DNA of 64,000 nucleotides from Gordonia araii NBRC 100433 (GCF_000241265.1 NZ_BAEE01000056.1:62001-126000), one strand, 5' to 3'. Shown: positions 1 through 9,176, counted from the first letter of the stretch. The notes: generated by a model from the letters alone, not told the origin. Made by a program: numbers and translations.

Positions 1-1956
1 CGGCGAGCGCCAGTCGCCGCGCGGCGACAGCGAGCCGCCGGAGCCGACCTTGGGCCCGTTGGGCATCGCCGTCCGCTTGAACTGGTTCGCCATGAACCGC
101 TTGAGGAAGACGGTCAGCCAATGGTTGATCGTCGCGTCGTCGTAGCTGTCCGACCACGCCTGCCGCGCGAGGAAGGCCACCTTGCGGGGCCGGTAGCCGA
201 AGCGCGTGACGTAGTAGAGGAAGAAGTCGTGCAGTTCATAGGGGCCGACGGCGTCCTCGGTGCTCTGGATCGCCCCGTCCTCGCCGGGCGGAACGAGTTC
301 GGGGGAAATCACGTCGTCGAGGACTTCGGCGAGGACGGTGGCGGTCGTCTCGCTGTGGAGTTCGGTGTCGATCATCCACCTGATGAGGTGACGGATGAGC
401 GTCTTGGGCACCGACCCGTTGACGTTGTAGTGCGACATCTGGTCGCCCACGCCGTAGGTGCACCAGCCGAGGGCCAGTTCGGAGAGGTCACCGGTGCCCA
501 GCACGAGCGCGTTGTGCTCGTTGGCCAAGCGGAACAGCAGCGACGTGCGCTGTCCGGCCTGGACGTTCTCGAAGGTGACATCGTAGACCTCGTCGCCGCG
601 GGCGACCGGGTGATCGAGGTCGGCCAGCATCTGCCTGCAGGCCGGGCGGATGTCGATTTCCGCGCCGGTCACTCCCAGCGACGACATCAGCGCGTGGGCG
701 CGGCCCAGGGTCGCGCCGCCGGTCGCGAAGCCGGGCATCGTGTAGGCGAGGATGTTGGTGCGCGGCAAACCCAGCCGGTCGAAGGCGTCGACGGCGACGA
801 GGAGCGCGAGCGTCGAGTCCAGCCCGCCGGATATCCCGATGACGATGTGCTCGATGCCCGTGGCGCGCAGTCGCTGGGTCAGGCCCTGGACCTGGATGTT
901 GCCGACTTCGCGGCAGCGCTCGTCGCGGTCGGGGCCGGGCGGGGGGACGAAGGGGAACGGCGCGACCGACCGTCGCAGGGGCGCGCTGTCGGGGCGCTGC
1001 CCCACGGTCACCGGGATCCGGCGCAGTTCCCGCAGGTGGTCGGCGTAGTCGCCGACCTGGTCGCGCAGGCTGATCATCCGTGCGCGCTCCTGGCGCAGAC
1101 GGTCGAGGTCCACGTCGGCGGTAATGGTCTGATCGGTCGTCGAGAACGGCGTGGTGCGCGCGAGTAGCGTGCCGTTCTCGGTGATGAGCGCGTCGCCGTC
1201 CCAAGCGAGGTCGGTGGTCGACTCGCCGTAGCCGGATGCCACATAGACGTGGGCCGCGACGTTGCGGGCCGAATGCGACGCCGACAGCTCGCGGCGGTAC
1301 GCCTCCTTCCCGACGGTGACCGGCGAGCCCGAAAGGTTCACCAGCACGGTCGCGCCGGCCAAGGCGGCCCACGTCGACGGCGGGATGGGCACCCACCCGT
1401 CTTCGCAGATCTCCACGTGCACGACCAGGCCGGGGACGTCGTCGGCCTCGAAGAGCAGATCCGGCCCGAAGGGCACGCGTTCGCCCAGCACCACGGCTTC
1501 GTCCACCGGTGCGTCGCGGGCGGCGGCGAAGAGCCGCTGCTCGTAGAACTCCCGGTAGTTCGGCAGATAGGACTTGGGGACGACGCCGAGGATCTCGCCG
1601 TCGTGGAGCACCGCGGCGGTGTTGTACAGGCCGTCCCCCACCCGCAGCGGGACGCCGACGCAGACGAGGGCTGCGACTCCGACGGTCGCGGCGCGCACGG
1701 TGTCGAGAGCGGTCAGTGCGGCGTCGAGCAGCGCGTCCTGCTGCACGAGGTCGTCGACGCTGTAGCCGGTGAGACCGAGCTCGGGGAAGGCGATGACCGC
1801 GGCGCCCTCGCCGGCGGCAGCCTTGAGCAGTTCGACCGTCCGTTGTGCGTTTGCGTCGGGATCGGCCAGCGCGACGACCGGCACGGCTGCGCTGACCCGG
1901 ACGAATCCGTGGTCGGCGACCGAGTTCCTCGTTCTCGCGGTGCGTTTCGCGCTCAC
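1..1956 (-). CDS. nadE: Glutamine-dependent NAD+ synthetase (3' end beyond window)
   Basis: Makes NAD+ from deamido-NAD+, ATP and glutamine in the cytosol, the last step of NAD synthesis. The N-terminal nitrilase-type glutaminase domain shows the catalytic Glu in [10 protein letters not shown] and the Cys in [10 protein letters not shown]. The C-terminal synthetase domain carries the ATP PP-loop [11 protein letters not shown] and a conserved segment ending [12 protein letters not shown]. The GTG start at 1956 is chosen because translation from it reaches the family hallmark [11 protein letters not shown] within about 16 residues. The frame stays open to base 1, where the text reads [18 protein letters not shown], matching the last part of mycobacterial NadE, so only about 15-20 residues are missing. 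It diverges from the copper operon with about 50 bp between starts. Confidence 0.96.
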   Translation of the reverse strand, partial: MSAKRTARTRNSVADHGFVRVSAAVPVVALADPDANAQRTVELLKAAAGEGAAVIAFPELGLTGYSVDDLVQQDALLDAALTALDTVRAATVGVAALVCVGVPLRVGDGLYNTAAVLHDGEILGVVPKSYLPNYREFYEQRLFAAARDAPVDEAVVLGERVPFGPDLLFEADDVPGLVVHVEICEDGWVPIPPSTWAALAGATVLVNLSGSPVTVGKEAYRRELSASHSARNVAAHVYVASGYGESTTDLAWDGDALITENGTLLARTTPFSTTDQTITADVDLDRLRQERARMISLRDQVGDYADHLRELRRIPVTVGQRPDSAPLRRSVAPFPFVPPPGPDRDERCREVGNIQVQGLTQRLRATGIEHIVIGISGGLDSTLALLVAVDAFDRLGLPRTNILAYTMPGFATGGATLGRAHALMSSLGVTGAEIDIRPACRQMLADLDHPVARGDEVYDVTFENVQAGQRTSLLFRLANEHNALVLGTGDLSELALGWCTYGVGDQMSHYNVNGSVPKTLIRHLIRWMIDTELHSETTATVLAEVLDDVISPELVPPGEDGAIQSTEDAVGPYELHDFFLYYVTRFGYRPRKVAFLARQAWSDSYDDATINHWLTVFLKRFMANQFKRTAMPNGPKVGSGGSLSPRGDWRSP

Positions 1957-2006
1957 AGGGTTGAGCGTAGTCGGGCGCGTGTGGGCGGTGTGCGATGCTT
2001 GGAGCC

Positions 2007-2519
2007 ATGTCTGCCGCGAACCCCGGTCTGCCCGCGCTGCGGGCCGGCGTGGCGGTCGCGGTGCCCGTGCTGGCCCTGACGGCACACGGGCTGGCCTCCG
2101 GCGCCGTCCCCGGGTCGGCCGGTGTGGTGTTGTGCGTCGCCCTGGGCGTGGTGCTGGCGGCGCTGGTCGGCGGCCGGGCGATCACTCCGGCGCGGACGAC
2201 AGGTGTCCTCGCGCTCGGCCAGCTGGTCGGCCACCCCGCGGCCGGCGTCGGCGACGCGGCCGCGGCCGGCGGGCACTCTTCGCATCTCGGGGCCATGCTC
2301 GTCTGGCACGCGGTGGCGATTCCGGCGAGTGCGCTGCTGCTGGTGCTCGTCGCACAGCTTTACGCGCTGGTCACCAGCGTGCTGGCGGTGCTGACGACCG
2401 CGCCGGCCCTTGCCGTCGTCGGACCGGTGCGCGCGTTCGCGGTGCCATCACGCTCGCGCGTCGCCGTCGTTGGCCGAGGCGCGATTCCACGGGCGCCGCC
2501 ACTCTCCCGGTCGTCCTAA
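2007..2519 (+). CDS. Small multi-pass membrane protein heading the copper operon
   Basis: A 170-residue hydrophobic protein of no family I can name. Four to five membrane segments are visible, roughly residues 7-27, 33-52, 60-80 and 96-140, followed by a short Arg/Ser-rich tail. A His-containing stretch, [15 protein letters not shown], lies just before the last hydrophobic block and could bind metal. The ATG at 2007 is preferred over an in-frame ATG four codons upstream because GGAG lies just before it. It sits 72 bp upstream of ycnI-copC-copD on the same strand, so a role in copper handling is inferred from context only. Confidence 0.75.
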   Translation: MSAANPGLPALRAGVAVAVPVLALTAHGLASGAVPGSAGVVLCVALGVVLAALVGGRAITPARTTGVLALGQLVGHPAAGVGDAAAAGGHSSHLGAMLVWHAVAIPASALLLVLVAQLYALVTSVLAVLTTAPALAVVGPVRAFAVPSRSRVAVVGRGAIPRAPPLSRSS

Positions 2520-2532
2520 TCACTTCATCCAT

Positions 2533-2557
2533 CCGCCCGCGCGGTCGCGCCGGGCGG
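2533..2557 (+). other. Hairpin in the gap before ycnI
   Basis: CCGCCCG (2533-2539) and CGGGCGG (2551-2557) are complementary across an 11-base GC-rich loop. There is no T tract, so it is more likely an mRNA-processing or attenuating structure than a strong terminator. It separates the membrane-protein gene from ycnI. Confidence 0.4.
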
Positions 2558-2591
2558 GTGTTCCACGACGCTTATTGGAGAGCGAACAATC

Positions 2592-3257
2592 ATGAAAACC
2601 ACTTCTGTGCGCTTGGCGCGCGCTGCCGCCGCCGTGTCCATCGCAACCGGACTCGCCCTCGCCCCGGTCCTCGGAGCCGGGGTCGCCGACGCCCACGTCG
2701 TCGCCCGAACCTCGGGTATCGGGGAGCACGGCTTCGGCGTCGTCACCTTCATGGTGCCCAACGAATCCGACACCGCGGCGACCACCGAACTGAAGGTCGC
2801 CTTCCCCGGCATCAAGCATCTGCTGCCGGAGGCCAAACCAGGCTGGACCGCGCACGTCGCGAAGAACGACCAGGGGGCGGTCACCGAGATCCGCTGGGCC
2901 GCGGTCCCCGGAACCCCGGGCATTCCGATCGGCCAGTTCGCCGAGTTCAACGTGTCCGGCGGACCGTTCACCGGTGAGCTGACCCTGCCCGCGACCCAGA
3001 TCTACGCCGACGGTGAAACGGTCGCCTGGGACCAGGCGACGGGCCCGGGCGGTGAGGAGCCGGAGAAGCCGGCACCGACGATCAATGCCGCTTCCGAGGC
3101 GTCGTCCTCGTCCTCGTCGGACGGGTTGGCCCGATGGCTCGGCGGGGCGGGGCTGCTCGCGGGTGTCGCGGGCGTCGGGGCGGCCATTGCCGCGATGCGA
3201 GCACGCCGCAACGATGCGGCGGGCACCGCGTCGGCGAAGGCGGATTCCGATGGCTAA
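2592..3257 (+). CDS. ycnI: YcnI-type copper-binding protein (DUF1775)
   Basis: An extracytoplasmic copper protein of the YcnI/DUF1775 family, 221 residues. A signal peptide (about 1-34) ends VADA, leaving a mature N-terminus beginning HVV; an N-terminal His with a nearby Trp is the known Cu(II) site of YcnI. The DUF1775 beta-sandwich (about 35-150) contains GFGVVTFMVPNES and a conserved GWTAHV. A Pro/Glu linker and a Ser-rich stretch lead to a C-terminal membrane helix (about 187-207) and the basic stop-transfer MRARR, so the domain is anchored outside the membrane. GGAG lies 11 bases before the ATG. It overlaps copC by 8 bp, so they are translationally coupled. Confidence 0.93.
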   Translation: MKTTSVRLARAAAAVSIATGLALAPVLGAGVADAHVVARTSGIGEHGFGVVTFMVPNESDTAATTELKVAFPGIKHLLPEAKPGWTAHVAKNDQGAVTEIRWAAVPGTPGIPIGQFAEFNVSGGPFTGELTLPATQIYADGETVAWDQATGPGGEEPEKPAPTINAASEASSSSSSDGLARWLGGAGLLAGVAGVGAAIAAMRARRNDAAGTASAKADSDG

Positions 3258-3789
3258 GGGGTCGCGCTCGATTGGCGGCCTGCTGCTCGTCGTAGCGCTC
3301 GTCTTCGCCGGATCGATGCTCGGGAGCGGACTCGCCTCCGCGCACTCGCGCGTCGTGTCGTCGAATCCGGCTGACGGCGCAGGCGTTGACCGGTCGCCGG
3401 CCAACGTCGAGATCACGTTCAACGAACCGCTGCAGCCCGATTTCGCCGCGGCCAGCGTCGTCGGCCCGGATCAGCATTTCTGGCACGCCGGCGACCCGAT
3501 CGTGGACGGCAAGGTGCTGCGGATCCCGCTGCGCCCGCTCGGGCCGGCCGGGGTGTACCAGGTCAATTTCCGGGTCACCTCCGCCGACGGACATCCCGTC
3601 AGCGGACAGCGAACGTTCCGGCTGACGGTCGCGAGCGACGGTACCCCGGGCGCTCCGGTCGCCGAGGCGTCCGGCGGTACCCCGGTGTGGCCGTTCCTGG
3701 TCGGCGCGGGCGTGGTGCTCGTCGCCGCGGTGGGAGCCGTCGCCTGGTTCACGCGGGGCGGTGCGGGTGGCCGGACGCGACGCGGCTAG
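3250..3789 (+). CDS. copC: Copper resistance protein CopC
   Basis: Periplasmic-side copper carrier, 179 residues. The signal peptide ends LASA, releasing a mature N-terminus HSRVVSSNPADGA, the standard CopC start whose first His ligates Cu(II). The rest of the site is visible as Asp and His in SADGHPVSG near the end of the beta-barrel (about residues 33-130). A C-terminal membrane helix (about 145-168) and the Arg-rich tail TRGGAGGRTRRG tether it. The ATG at 3250 overlaps the ycnI stop by 8 bp; the frame is open far upstream, but the signal peptide fixes this start. Confidence 0.95.
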   Translation: MAKGSRSIGGLLLVVALVFAGSMLGSGLASAHSRVVSSNPADGAGVDRSPANVEITFNEPLQPDFAAASVVGPDQHFWHAGDPIVDGKVLRIPLRPLGPAGVYQVNFRVTSADGHPVSGQRTFRLTVASDGTPGAPVAEASGGTPVWPFLVGAGVVLVAAVGAVAWFTRGGAGGRTRRG

Positions 3790-4717
3790 CGGTTCCCGAC
3801 GATCGGCGGCGCTGCTCGCACTGGGCCTCGTCGCGGTCGTCATCGGCGTCGGCCTCGCCGTTGCCCTCGCGGGCACGGCGGGGCCGACCGCCTCGGCGTG
3901 GGCTCACGGAGTCGCGCTGGCGGCATCCGTGTTCTTGCTGGGGCTGGGGTCGTTGACGCTGCTGGGCGTCGACCCGTCGTCGCGGACGGTCGGGGTGACG
4001 GCCTCCGTATGGCTCGTCGCCGAGGTGGCGGCCATGTGGTTGACGACCGCCGATCGGCTCGGCGCGTCTCCCTCCCAAGTGTCCGTCGGGGACTATCTCC
4101 GCGCCTGGTCGGCCCAGCCGGCCGACCTGATCGCGGTGCTGTGCGCCGCGGCGTGCGCGTTGTGGGCCATCGGCCGTCTTGCGGGCTGGCACGATATCGC
4201 GGCCACGGTAGTCGCCGGGCTCGCCGGGATCGGGCTCGTCGCCGTCGCGGTGAGCGGTCACGCCAGCACCGACGCACTGGGGCCCGTGGTGGTCGGGGTG
4301 CACGCGGCGGCCGCGGCCTGGTGGTGCGGGACGCTGGCCGCGATGGCGGTGTCGATTCGCGGCCGTGCCGGGTGGGCCGGCGCGTTGCCCCGCTATTCGG
4401 GCCTCGCGCTGTGGGCGGTCGCCGCGCTCACGGTCAGCGGCGTCGTCGCGGCCCTCGTGCGCCTGGACGTGCTGGGCGCACAGGGGATTTCGGCGGTGTG
4501 GTCGAGCGGGTACGGGCGGGTCGTCGTCGCCAAGGCGCTGGCACTGGCGTTGCTGATCGGGATCGCCGCGCTGCACCGTCGGCGGTGGGTGCCTCGTGCC
4601 GGCTCGCACCGGATGTCCCACGTCGACTCGGTGAAACACGCGTCGGCCGAGATCGCGGTGATGGCGGTTGCTCTCGGGCTGGCGGCCGGCCTGGCCGGTA
4701 CAGCGCCGCCCGGTTGA
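3761..4717 (+). CDS. copD: Copper import/resistance membrane protein CopD
   Basis: Integral membrane protein of the CopD family, 318 residues and about eight hydrophobic segments. CopD acts with CopC in moving copper across the cytoplasmic membrane. The family core near the C-terminus contains YSGLALWAVAALTVSGVVAA and SGYGRVVVAKALAL, and conserved His residues occur in GVHAAAAAWWCG and LHRRRW. It starts inside copC (GTG at 3761, or GTG at 3767), overlapping it by about 29 bp, so ycnI-copC-copD form one coupled unit. Whether the system imports or exports copper cannot be told from sequence. Confidence 0.92.
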   Translation: MRVAGRDAASGSRRSAALLALGLVAVVIGVGLAVALAGTAGPTASAWAHGVALAASVFLLGLGSLTLLGVDPSSRTVGVTASVWLVAEVAAMWLTTADRLGASPSQVSVGDYLRAWSAQPADLIAVLCAAACALWAIGRLAGWHDIAATVVAGLAGIGLVAVAVSGHASTDALGPVVVGVHAAAAAWWCGTLAAMAVSIRGRAGWAGALPRYSGLALWAVAALTVSGVVAALVRLDVLGAQGISAVWSSGYGRVVVAKALALALLIGIAALHRRRWVPRAGSHRMSHVDSVKHASAEIAVMAVALGLAAGLAGTAPPG

Positions 4718-4762
4718 GTCGAGGTCGGTCCGCGCCGGGGATCCGGCCGTGCGCGGTGCCGG

Positions 4763-5713
4763 CTAGGACTGTTCGTCCCAGGCGGCGTTGAGTTCGGCGA
4801 GGATGGTCTTGGCGAATCCGAGGCCGCCGAGATGCGATTCGTCTGGCATCTCGAAGAGTTCGGCGTGGGGCAGCAGCGCGACCATGTGCTCGCCGTGGGC
4901 GTAGGGGATGATGTGGTCCTTGTCGCCGTGCCACCACCGCACCGGGGTGGTGATGTCGGCGACGCGGAATCCCCAGTCCTTGGCGAAGATGATGGCATCG
5001 GCGAACGGCGCCTCCATGCGCCGGGAACCGCCGTGCAGCAGATCGTCGAGGAACATGGCGCGAAACTCGGGCCGTGCCAACAACTCTCGGTCGCCCTGCG
5101 GGGAGAGGCGGCCGTAGATCTCGATCGCCGGCTCGGCGACCGGTCGGGCGACCGAGAGCAGTGAGCTGACGACTTTGCCGATCGGCGCCCCCGCCACCCT
5201 CAATAGGGGAGCGGCGATCTTGGCGAGTTCGACGGCACCGCCGCCGATGGCTTCCGGACCGACGGTCGGCGCGACTCCGCCCATGATGCCGACCACTTTG
5301 ACGCGGTCGGGCGCGGCGGCCGCGGCGGCGAGGCTGTAGGGCCCGCCGCCGGATAGGCCGATGACGCCGAACTCCTCGATGTCGAGCGAGTCGGCGAGTG
5401 TGAGGAGGTCGTCGGAGAAGGCGAGCACGTTTTCGTAGCGGTACGGCGTCGACGATCCGACGCCCGGACGGTCGAGGCCGATGATGCAGAGCTGGTGGTC
5501 GACGGCGAGCTGGCGTGCTTCCGGTGGGATCTGACGCCGCGCGCCGGGGGTGCCGTGCAGCCAGAAGTACGGTCGGGCGGTGAGTTTGCCGAACTGGGCG
5601 AACCCGAGGCGGCGGCCGTCGCCGACGGCGACCGAGCCTTCCAGTTTGGGGCGGTCTATCTCGAACCGTCGGATCGAGGGGCCGCGACGGAGGAGCGGCT
5701 GTATCGAGATCAC
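4763..5713 (-). CDS. Alpha/beta-fold hydrolase, start codon inside an interspersed repeat
   Basis: A 316-residue alpha/beta hydrolase. It shows the oxyanion motif HGTPGAR (about 53-59), the nucleophile elbow IGLSGGGPYS with Ser about 121, and a C-terminal GDKDHIIP plus ESHLG supplying Asp and His. The substrate is unknown. The N-terminal residues ISIQPLLRRGPSIRRF are encoded by a copy of the palindromic repeat found at 22.1-22.5 kb. The GTG at 5713 is the only plausible start before the conserved GDGRRLGFAQFG, so the repeat supplies the start and the first ~14 codons. It lies 20 bp downstream of the S51 peptidase gene and faces copD. Confidence 0.85.
   Translation of the reverse strand: MISIQPLLRRGPSIRRFEIDRPKLEGSVAVGDGRRLGFAQFGKLTARPYFWLHGTPGARRQIPPEARQLAVDHQLCIIGLDRPGVGSSTPYRYENVLAFSDDLLTLADSLDIEEFGVIGLSGGGPYSLAAAAAAPDRVKVVGIMGGVAPTVGPEAIGGGAVELAKIAAPLLRVAGAPIGKVVSSLLSVARPVAEPAIEIYGRLSPQGDRELLARPEFRAMFLDDLLHGGSRRMEAPFADAIIFAKDWGFRVADITTPVRWWHGDKDHIIPYAHGEHMVALLPHAELFEMPDESHLGGLGFAKTILAELNAAWDEQS
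5671..5713 (-). repeat. Diverged copy of the palindromic interspersed repeat
   Basis: About 40 bp matching the array at 22.18-22.43 kb with about five differences. The outer arms (GATCTCGATAC and the CTCGATC side) and the inner GC stem around a central CTCCGTCGC are recognisable. It overlaps the first codons of the hydrolase gene. Confidence 0.8.
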
Positions 5714-5733
5714 GCTCTAGAGCATGGCACAGG

Positions 5734-6327
5734 TCACACCAGGCGCACGCCGGAGTCGTCCACCAGAAGCGCCTCGCCGTCGCGGAGCAGGACGAGCTTA
5801 TGGTCCCGGCCGTACTTGCGGACTGTCTCGGCGTACAGGTCGATGGGGTAGGGCGGCAGGTTGCCGCTGGCGTGCGGGATGACGACGCAGTCGGTGAAGT
5901 GCAGACCGGCGTAGTCGGTGAGGTCGGGAGCGATGGCGGGGTCGTCGAGCAGGCTGCAGGGTTCGATGCTGGGGCCGGCGACGATCGAGCCGGCGCTGCA
6001 GCCGATGTAGGGGAGTCCGTCGCGGACGCGGCGGGCCAGGATCTGGTCGGCGCCGGTCGAGCGCAGCACGTGCAGGAGATCGAAGGTCTCGCCGCCGGCG
6101 ACGTAGACGCCGTCGACGGAATCGAGGACGTCGTCGATCTGTTCCACCGGTGTGCGGGCGACGGGCAGTTCGACGATCGTCAAGCCGTGCGCCTCCAGGG
6201 CGTCGCGTTCTACCTGCACGAACGGCACGTCGCCGTAGCTGCGCGCCGCGTCGGAGATGTAGGCGACGCGGCCCGAGACGAACTCGGGGATCGACCGGTG
6301 GCCAAACGATGTGAGAAGCAGACGCAT
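5734..6327 (-). CDS. Peptidase family S51 (dipeptidase E-like)
   Basis: A 197-residue cytosolic serine peptidase of the PepE/S51 class, which in characterised members cleaves Asp-X dipeptides. The nucleophile elbow is [14 protein letters not shown] with Ser about 111. The family motif [14 protein letters not shown] (about 76-89) and a His in VIPHASGN follow the PepE pattern. Length is slightly shorter than E. coli PepE (229). Its ATG lies about 30 bp from tRNA-Lys on the same strand, and the hydrolase gene follows 20 bp downstream, suggesting cotranscription. Confidence 0.85.
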   Translation of the reverse strand: MRLLLTSFGHRSIPEFVSGRVAYISDAARSYGDVPFVQVERDALEAHGLTIVELPVARTPVEQIDDVLDSVDGVYVAGGETFDLLHVLRSTGADQILARRVRDGLPYIGCSAGSIVAGPSIEPCSLLDDPAIAPDLTDYAGLHFTDCVVIPHASGNLPPYPIDLYAETVRKYGRDHKLVLLRDGEALLVDDSGVRLV

Positions 6328-6355
6328 GGTCCCGACTATAGGGTCGCCGACGCAG

Positions 6356-6428
6356 TGCCCCCTCTCGGGCTCGAACCGAGGACCTGCGGATTAAAAGTCC
6401 GTAGCTCTACCAACTGAGCTAAAGGGGC
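6356..6428 (-). tRNA. tRNA-Lys (anticodon TTT)
   Basis: 73 nt folding as a cloverleaf: acceptor GCCCCTT/AGGGGGC, D-arm AGCTCAGTTGGTAGAGCT, anticodon loop CTTTTAA giving TTT, T-arm CTCGGTTCGAGCCCGAG, discriminator A. CCA is not encoded. Confidence 0.97.
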
Positions 6429-6544
6429 GGGCGTGACGCCGGACTCCCGGCGACAACAGGTTCGTAGTGTACCCAACCCGGCGTCCCAATCGCCGTCGCG
6501 CCCGACTTGGCCCGCATTCCCGGCAGGTCTGCCACTATCGAAGT

Positions 6545-7450
6545 GTGACAACGAATGTTTCTTCTGTGGCCTCGAGCGAAAAGCTCGGGTCTAGTTCGTT
6601 GTTGTGGCGCTGGGCCGGCGATATGCGGATCGCGTTCACCGGCGGTACCGCCGGCCTTCTGCAGACGATGGATCCCGCAATCGGATACGCGCTGATCGAC
6701 CACTCGAATTTCTTCGCCGACCCCGTCGACCGCGTCTTTCGCTCGTTGCCGTCGATCCTCGGCACGGTCTACGACGATCTGGCGTCCGGAACCGGCGTCA
6801 AGGTGCGCGACCTTCATCGCGACATCAAAGGGACGCAGCCCGACGGAGTTCGGTATCACGCGCTGAACCCGACGACCTTCTGGTGGGCCCACGCCACGTT
6901 TCAGGTGATGGTCGAACAAACCGTGGACCGCTACTCCCGCTACCGGCTCACCGATGCCGAGCGCGAACAGCTCTACCAGGAGGGCTGCGAGTGGTACCGC
7001 CGATACGCGATGAGCGAACAACCGCTACCGCCGAACCGAGCGGCCTTCCAGCAGGAGTGGGACCGCTACTGTCGCGAGGTCCTGACTCCCAACCCGGCCT
7101 CGGACTACCTCATGAAAGTCATCGAGGGCCGTGCCGTCCCGGATATGAGCAAGTCTCCTCACCTGCCCGTCTCGCCACTGCTCAAACCGGTGGCCAGGCT
7201 GGCGTTGCCGACGCTTCCGATGCGCGCCGCGCTGGCACCACCGATGCGCCTCACGATCTACGGCGGACTTCCGCCCGAGGTGCGCAAGCGATTCGGCATC
7301 CGGTGGAACTGGGCCGACGAACTGGCCTACCGCGCGCTGTTACGGGCCGTACCGACGGCGTGGCCGTTGATCCCGGTTTCGTGGCGGTGGCACCCCAACA
7401 GCCACAGCGGGTGGCGTCGCGACCGTGGACGGCTTCCGCGACCCTGGTGA
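6545..7450 (+). CDS. DUF2236 / MpaB-family oxygenase-like protein
   Basis: A 301-residue DUF2236 protein, the family of mycotoxin-degrading MpaB and latex-clearing enzymes, which are haem-dependent. The core holds RDLHRDIKG, RYHALNP and FWWAHATF, with conserved His and Arg residues. GTG at 6545 is preferred; 26 further in-frame codons upstream look like non-coding sequence. A second member of the family lies at 61444-62472 and shares the same motifs, but the two are not close copies. Substrate unknown; no signal peptide. Confidence 0.85.
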   Translation: MTTNVSSVASSEKLGSSSLLWRWAGDMRIAFTGGTAGLLQTMDPAIGYALIDHSNFFADPVDRVFRSLPSILGTVYDDLASGTGVKVRDLHRDIKGTQPDGVRYHALNPTTFWWAHATFQVMVEQTVDRYSRYRLTDAEREQLYQEGCEWYRRYAMSEQPLPPNRAAFQQEWDRYCREVLTPNPASDYLMKVIEGRAVPDMSKSPHLPVSPLLKPVARLALPTLPMRAALAPPMRLTIYGGLPPEVRKRFGIRWNWADELAYRALLRAVPTAWPLIPVSWRWHPNSHSGWRRDRGRLPRPW

Positions 7451-7525
7451 CGCTGAATGCCAAGTGAGCGCCTGCCGTTCAGCGATTCGCTGGGGTTCGA
7501 CGCCGGAAGCATCGCGCCCGGAGCG

Positions 7526-8680
7526 TCACGACAACGTTGACAGGCGTCTTGCCGCCTCGGTCAACGAGTCGTCGCGCTTGGCGAAGGCGAAGCGAACCAG
7601 GTGGCGCCACGGGTCCTCGTCGTCGACGAAGGCGCTGACCGGTATGGCTGCGACGCCGATCCGGGCCGGCAACTCGCGGCAGAAAGCCGCACCGTCGTCG
7701 AATCCGAGCGGCCGCGGATCGGCGCAGACGAAGAACGTGCCCTCGCTGCGGTGAACGATGAGACCGGCGTCGTCCAACGCTGTCGAGAGGATGTCGCGTT
7801 TGCGCTCCAGCGCCGCAGCCGATTCGTCGACCCAGGCCATCTCGGTGTTGAGCGCGTCGGCGACCGCTGGCTGGAACGGCCCGCTGGCGACGTAGGACAT
7901 GAACTGCTTGGCCGCACGGGCTCCGGCGACCAGTTCTGCCGGACCCGATAGCCAGCCGACCTTCCATCCGGTGCAGTTGAACGTCTTCGCCGCGCTGGAG
8001 ATCCGCACAGTCCGCTCCCACATACCGGGGAGGGAGGCGATCGACCGATGCGTGCGCCCGTCGAAGAGGAGGTGCTCGTAGACCTCGTCGGCGATCGCGA
8101 TGGCGTCATGCGCGACGCAGAGATCGGCGATGGCTTGCAGATCTGCCACGGAAAGGACCGTGCCGGTCGGGTTGTGCGGCGAATTGACGATGATGGCCGC
8201 CGTGCGGGGACCGAACGCCTCGGCCAGGCGTGTGCGGTCGAGGCGGAAGCCGTCGCCGTCGGGGATCATCGGCACCGTGCGGCGCGTGGCACCGGCCACG
8301 GCCACGGTCGCGGCGTACGCGTCGTAATAGGGCTCGATCAGCACCACCTCGCTCCCGGGCTCCACCAGTCCGACGACGGCTCCGGCGATCGCCTCGGTGG
8401 CGCCGACGGTGATCAGAACCTCGGCGTCCGGGGCGTAGTGCAGGCCGTAGCGCTGCGATTGGTGCTCGGATACCGCGTGTCGCAGTTCGGGCACGCCGAG
8501 GCCGGGCGGGTACTGGTTGCGGCCCTCGGCGATGGCCCGTTGCGCAGCGGCGAGCATGCTCGCCGGACCGTCGTCGTCGGGGAAGCCCTGGCCGAGGTTG
8601 ATCGCGTCGTGCTCGGCTGCCAGCGCGGATATCTCGGCGAATATCGTTTCGCCGAAGGGTCGCAGACGTGCCACAGTCAT
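7526..8680 (-). CDS. dapC: PLP-dependent aminotransferase, DapC-like
   Basis: Class I/II aminotransferase of 384 residues. It closely resembles the mycobacterial protein annotated as N-succinyldiaminopimelate aminotransferase, from the lysine/peptidoglycan diaminopimelate pathway. The start MTVARLRPFGETIFAEISAL and the segment INLGQGFPDDDGP match that family. The PLP-binding Lys is in SSAAKTFNCTGWK, with the cofactor-contacting NSPHNPTG upstream and a C-terminal Arg in HLVRFAFAKRDD. The ATG at 8680 is preferred over one six codons earlier. A role as a broad-specificity kynurenine/methionine aminotransferase remains possible. Confidence 0.88.
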   Translation of the reverse strand: MTVARLRPFGETIFAEISALAAEHDAINLGQGFPDDDGPASMLAAAQRAIAEGRNQYPPGLGVPELRHAVSEHQSQRYGLHYAPDAEVLITVGATEAIAGAVVGLVEPGSEVVLIEPYYDAYAATVAVAGATRRTVPMIPDGDGFRLDRTRLAEAFGPRTAAIIVNSPHNPTGTVLSVADLQAIADLCVAHDAIAIADEVYEHLLFDGRTHRSIASLPGMWERTVRISSAAKTFNCTGWKVGWLSGPAELVAGARAAKQFMSYVASGPFQPAVADALNTEMAWVDESAAALERKRDILSTALDDAGLIVHRSEGTFFVCADPRPLGFDDGAAFCRELPARIGVAAIPVSAFVDDEDPWRHLVRFAFAKRDDSLTEAARRLSTLS

Positions 8681-8786
8681 GGCTCCACGGTGGCACACTG
8701 GTATCCGTCGTCACCGTGGCGGCAGCGGATTTGTGTTTGCGCGACGGCGTGACATAAGCTGATCCGGCTCCCCACGGAGAACACCG

Positions 8787-8859
8787 GCCCCCTTCGTCTA
8801 GCGGCCTAGGACGCCGCCCTTTCAAGGCGGTAGCGCGGGTTCGAATCCCGTAGGGGGTA
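8787..8859 (+). tRNA. tRNA-Glu (anticodon TTC)
   Basis: 73 nt. Acceptor GCCCCCT/AGGGGGT with a terminal G-U pair, anticodon loop CTTTCAA giving TTC, T-loop GTTCGAATC. CCA not encoded. First of three closely spaced tRNAs. Confidence 0.97.
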
Positions 8860-8886
8860 CGCATGAAGCGAGAGCTTCAAGCACCA

Positions 8887-8960
8887 GGCCCTGTGGCGCA
8901 GTTGGTTAGCGCGCCGCCCTGTCACGGCGGAGGTCGCGGGTTCAAGTCCCGTCAGGGTCG
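8887..8960 (+). tRNA. tRNA-Asp (anticodon GTC)
   Basis: 74 nt. Acceptor GGCCCTG/CAGGGTC, anticodon loop CTGTCAC giving GTC, T-loop GGTTCAAGTCC, discriminator G. It lies 27 bp after tRNA-Glu. Confidence 0.97.
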
Positions 8961-8991
8961 CTCTAGGTTTCGGTATCAACCGGCACCGTCT

Positions 8992-9068
8992 GGCCAGGTA
9001 GCTCAGTTGGTACGAGCGTCCGCCTGAAAAGCGGAAGGTCGCCGGTTCGATCCCGGCCCTGGCCACCA
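8992..9068 (+). tRNA. tRNA-Phe (anticodon GAA)
   Basis: Cloverleaf with acceptor GGCCAGG/CCTGGCC, anticodon loop CTGAAAA giving GAA and T-loop GGTTCGATCCC. CCA is encoded (9066-9068), unlike the other tRNAs here. The Glu-Asp-Phe order is common in actinobacteria. Confidence 0.97.
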
Positions 9069-9071
9069 GCA

Positions 9072-9103
9072 AGCCGCCTGGCAACAGGCGGCTTTCTGCT
9101 TTC
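9072..9103 (+). terminator. Intrinsic terminator of the tRNA cluster
   Basis: A 9-bp perfect stem AGCCGCCTG / CAGGCGGCT with loop GCAA, followed by a T-rich run TTTCTGCTTT. It begins four bases after the encoded CCA of tRNA-Phe. Confidence 0.9.
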
Positions 9104-9176
9104 CAGGGCCGATGTGTGATCAGCCGCCCGAGGCCGGACCAGCGATAGACCGTCGGAGGATCGGTAAGGTTTGCCG

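Noticed and set aside
1769-2977. 402-residue plus frame across nadE, the membrane protein and ycnI
   Set aside because: It spans two start regions and three real genes in other frames or strands and has no domain.
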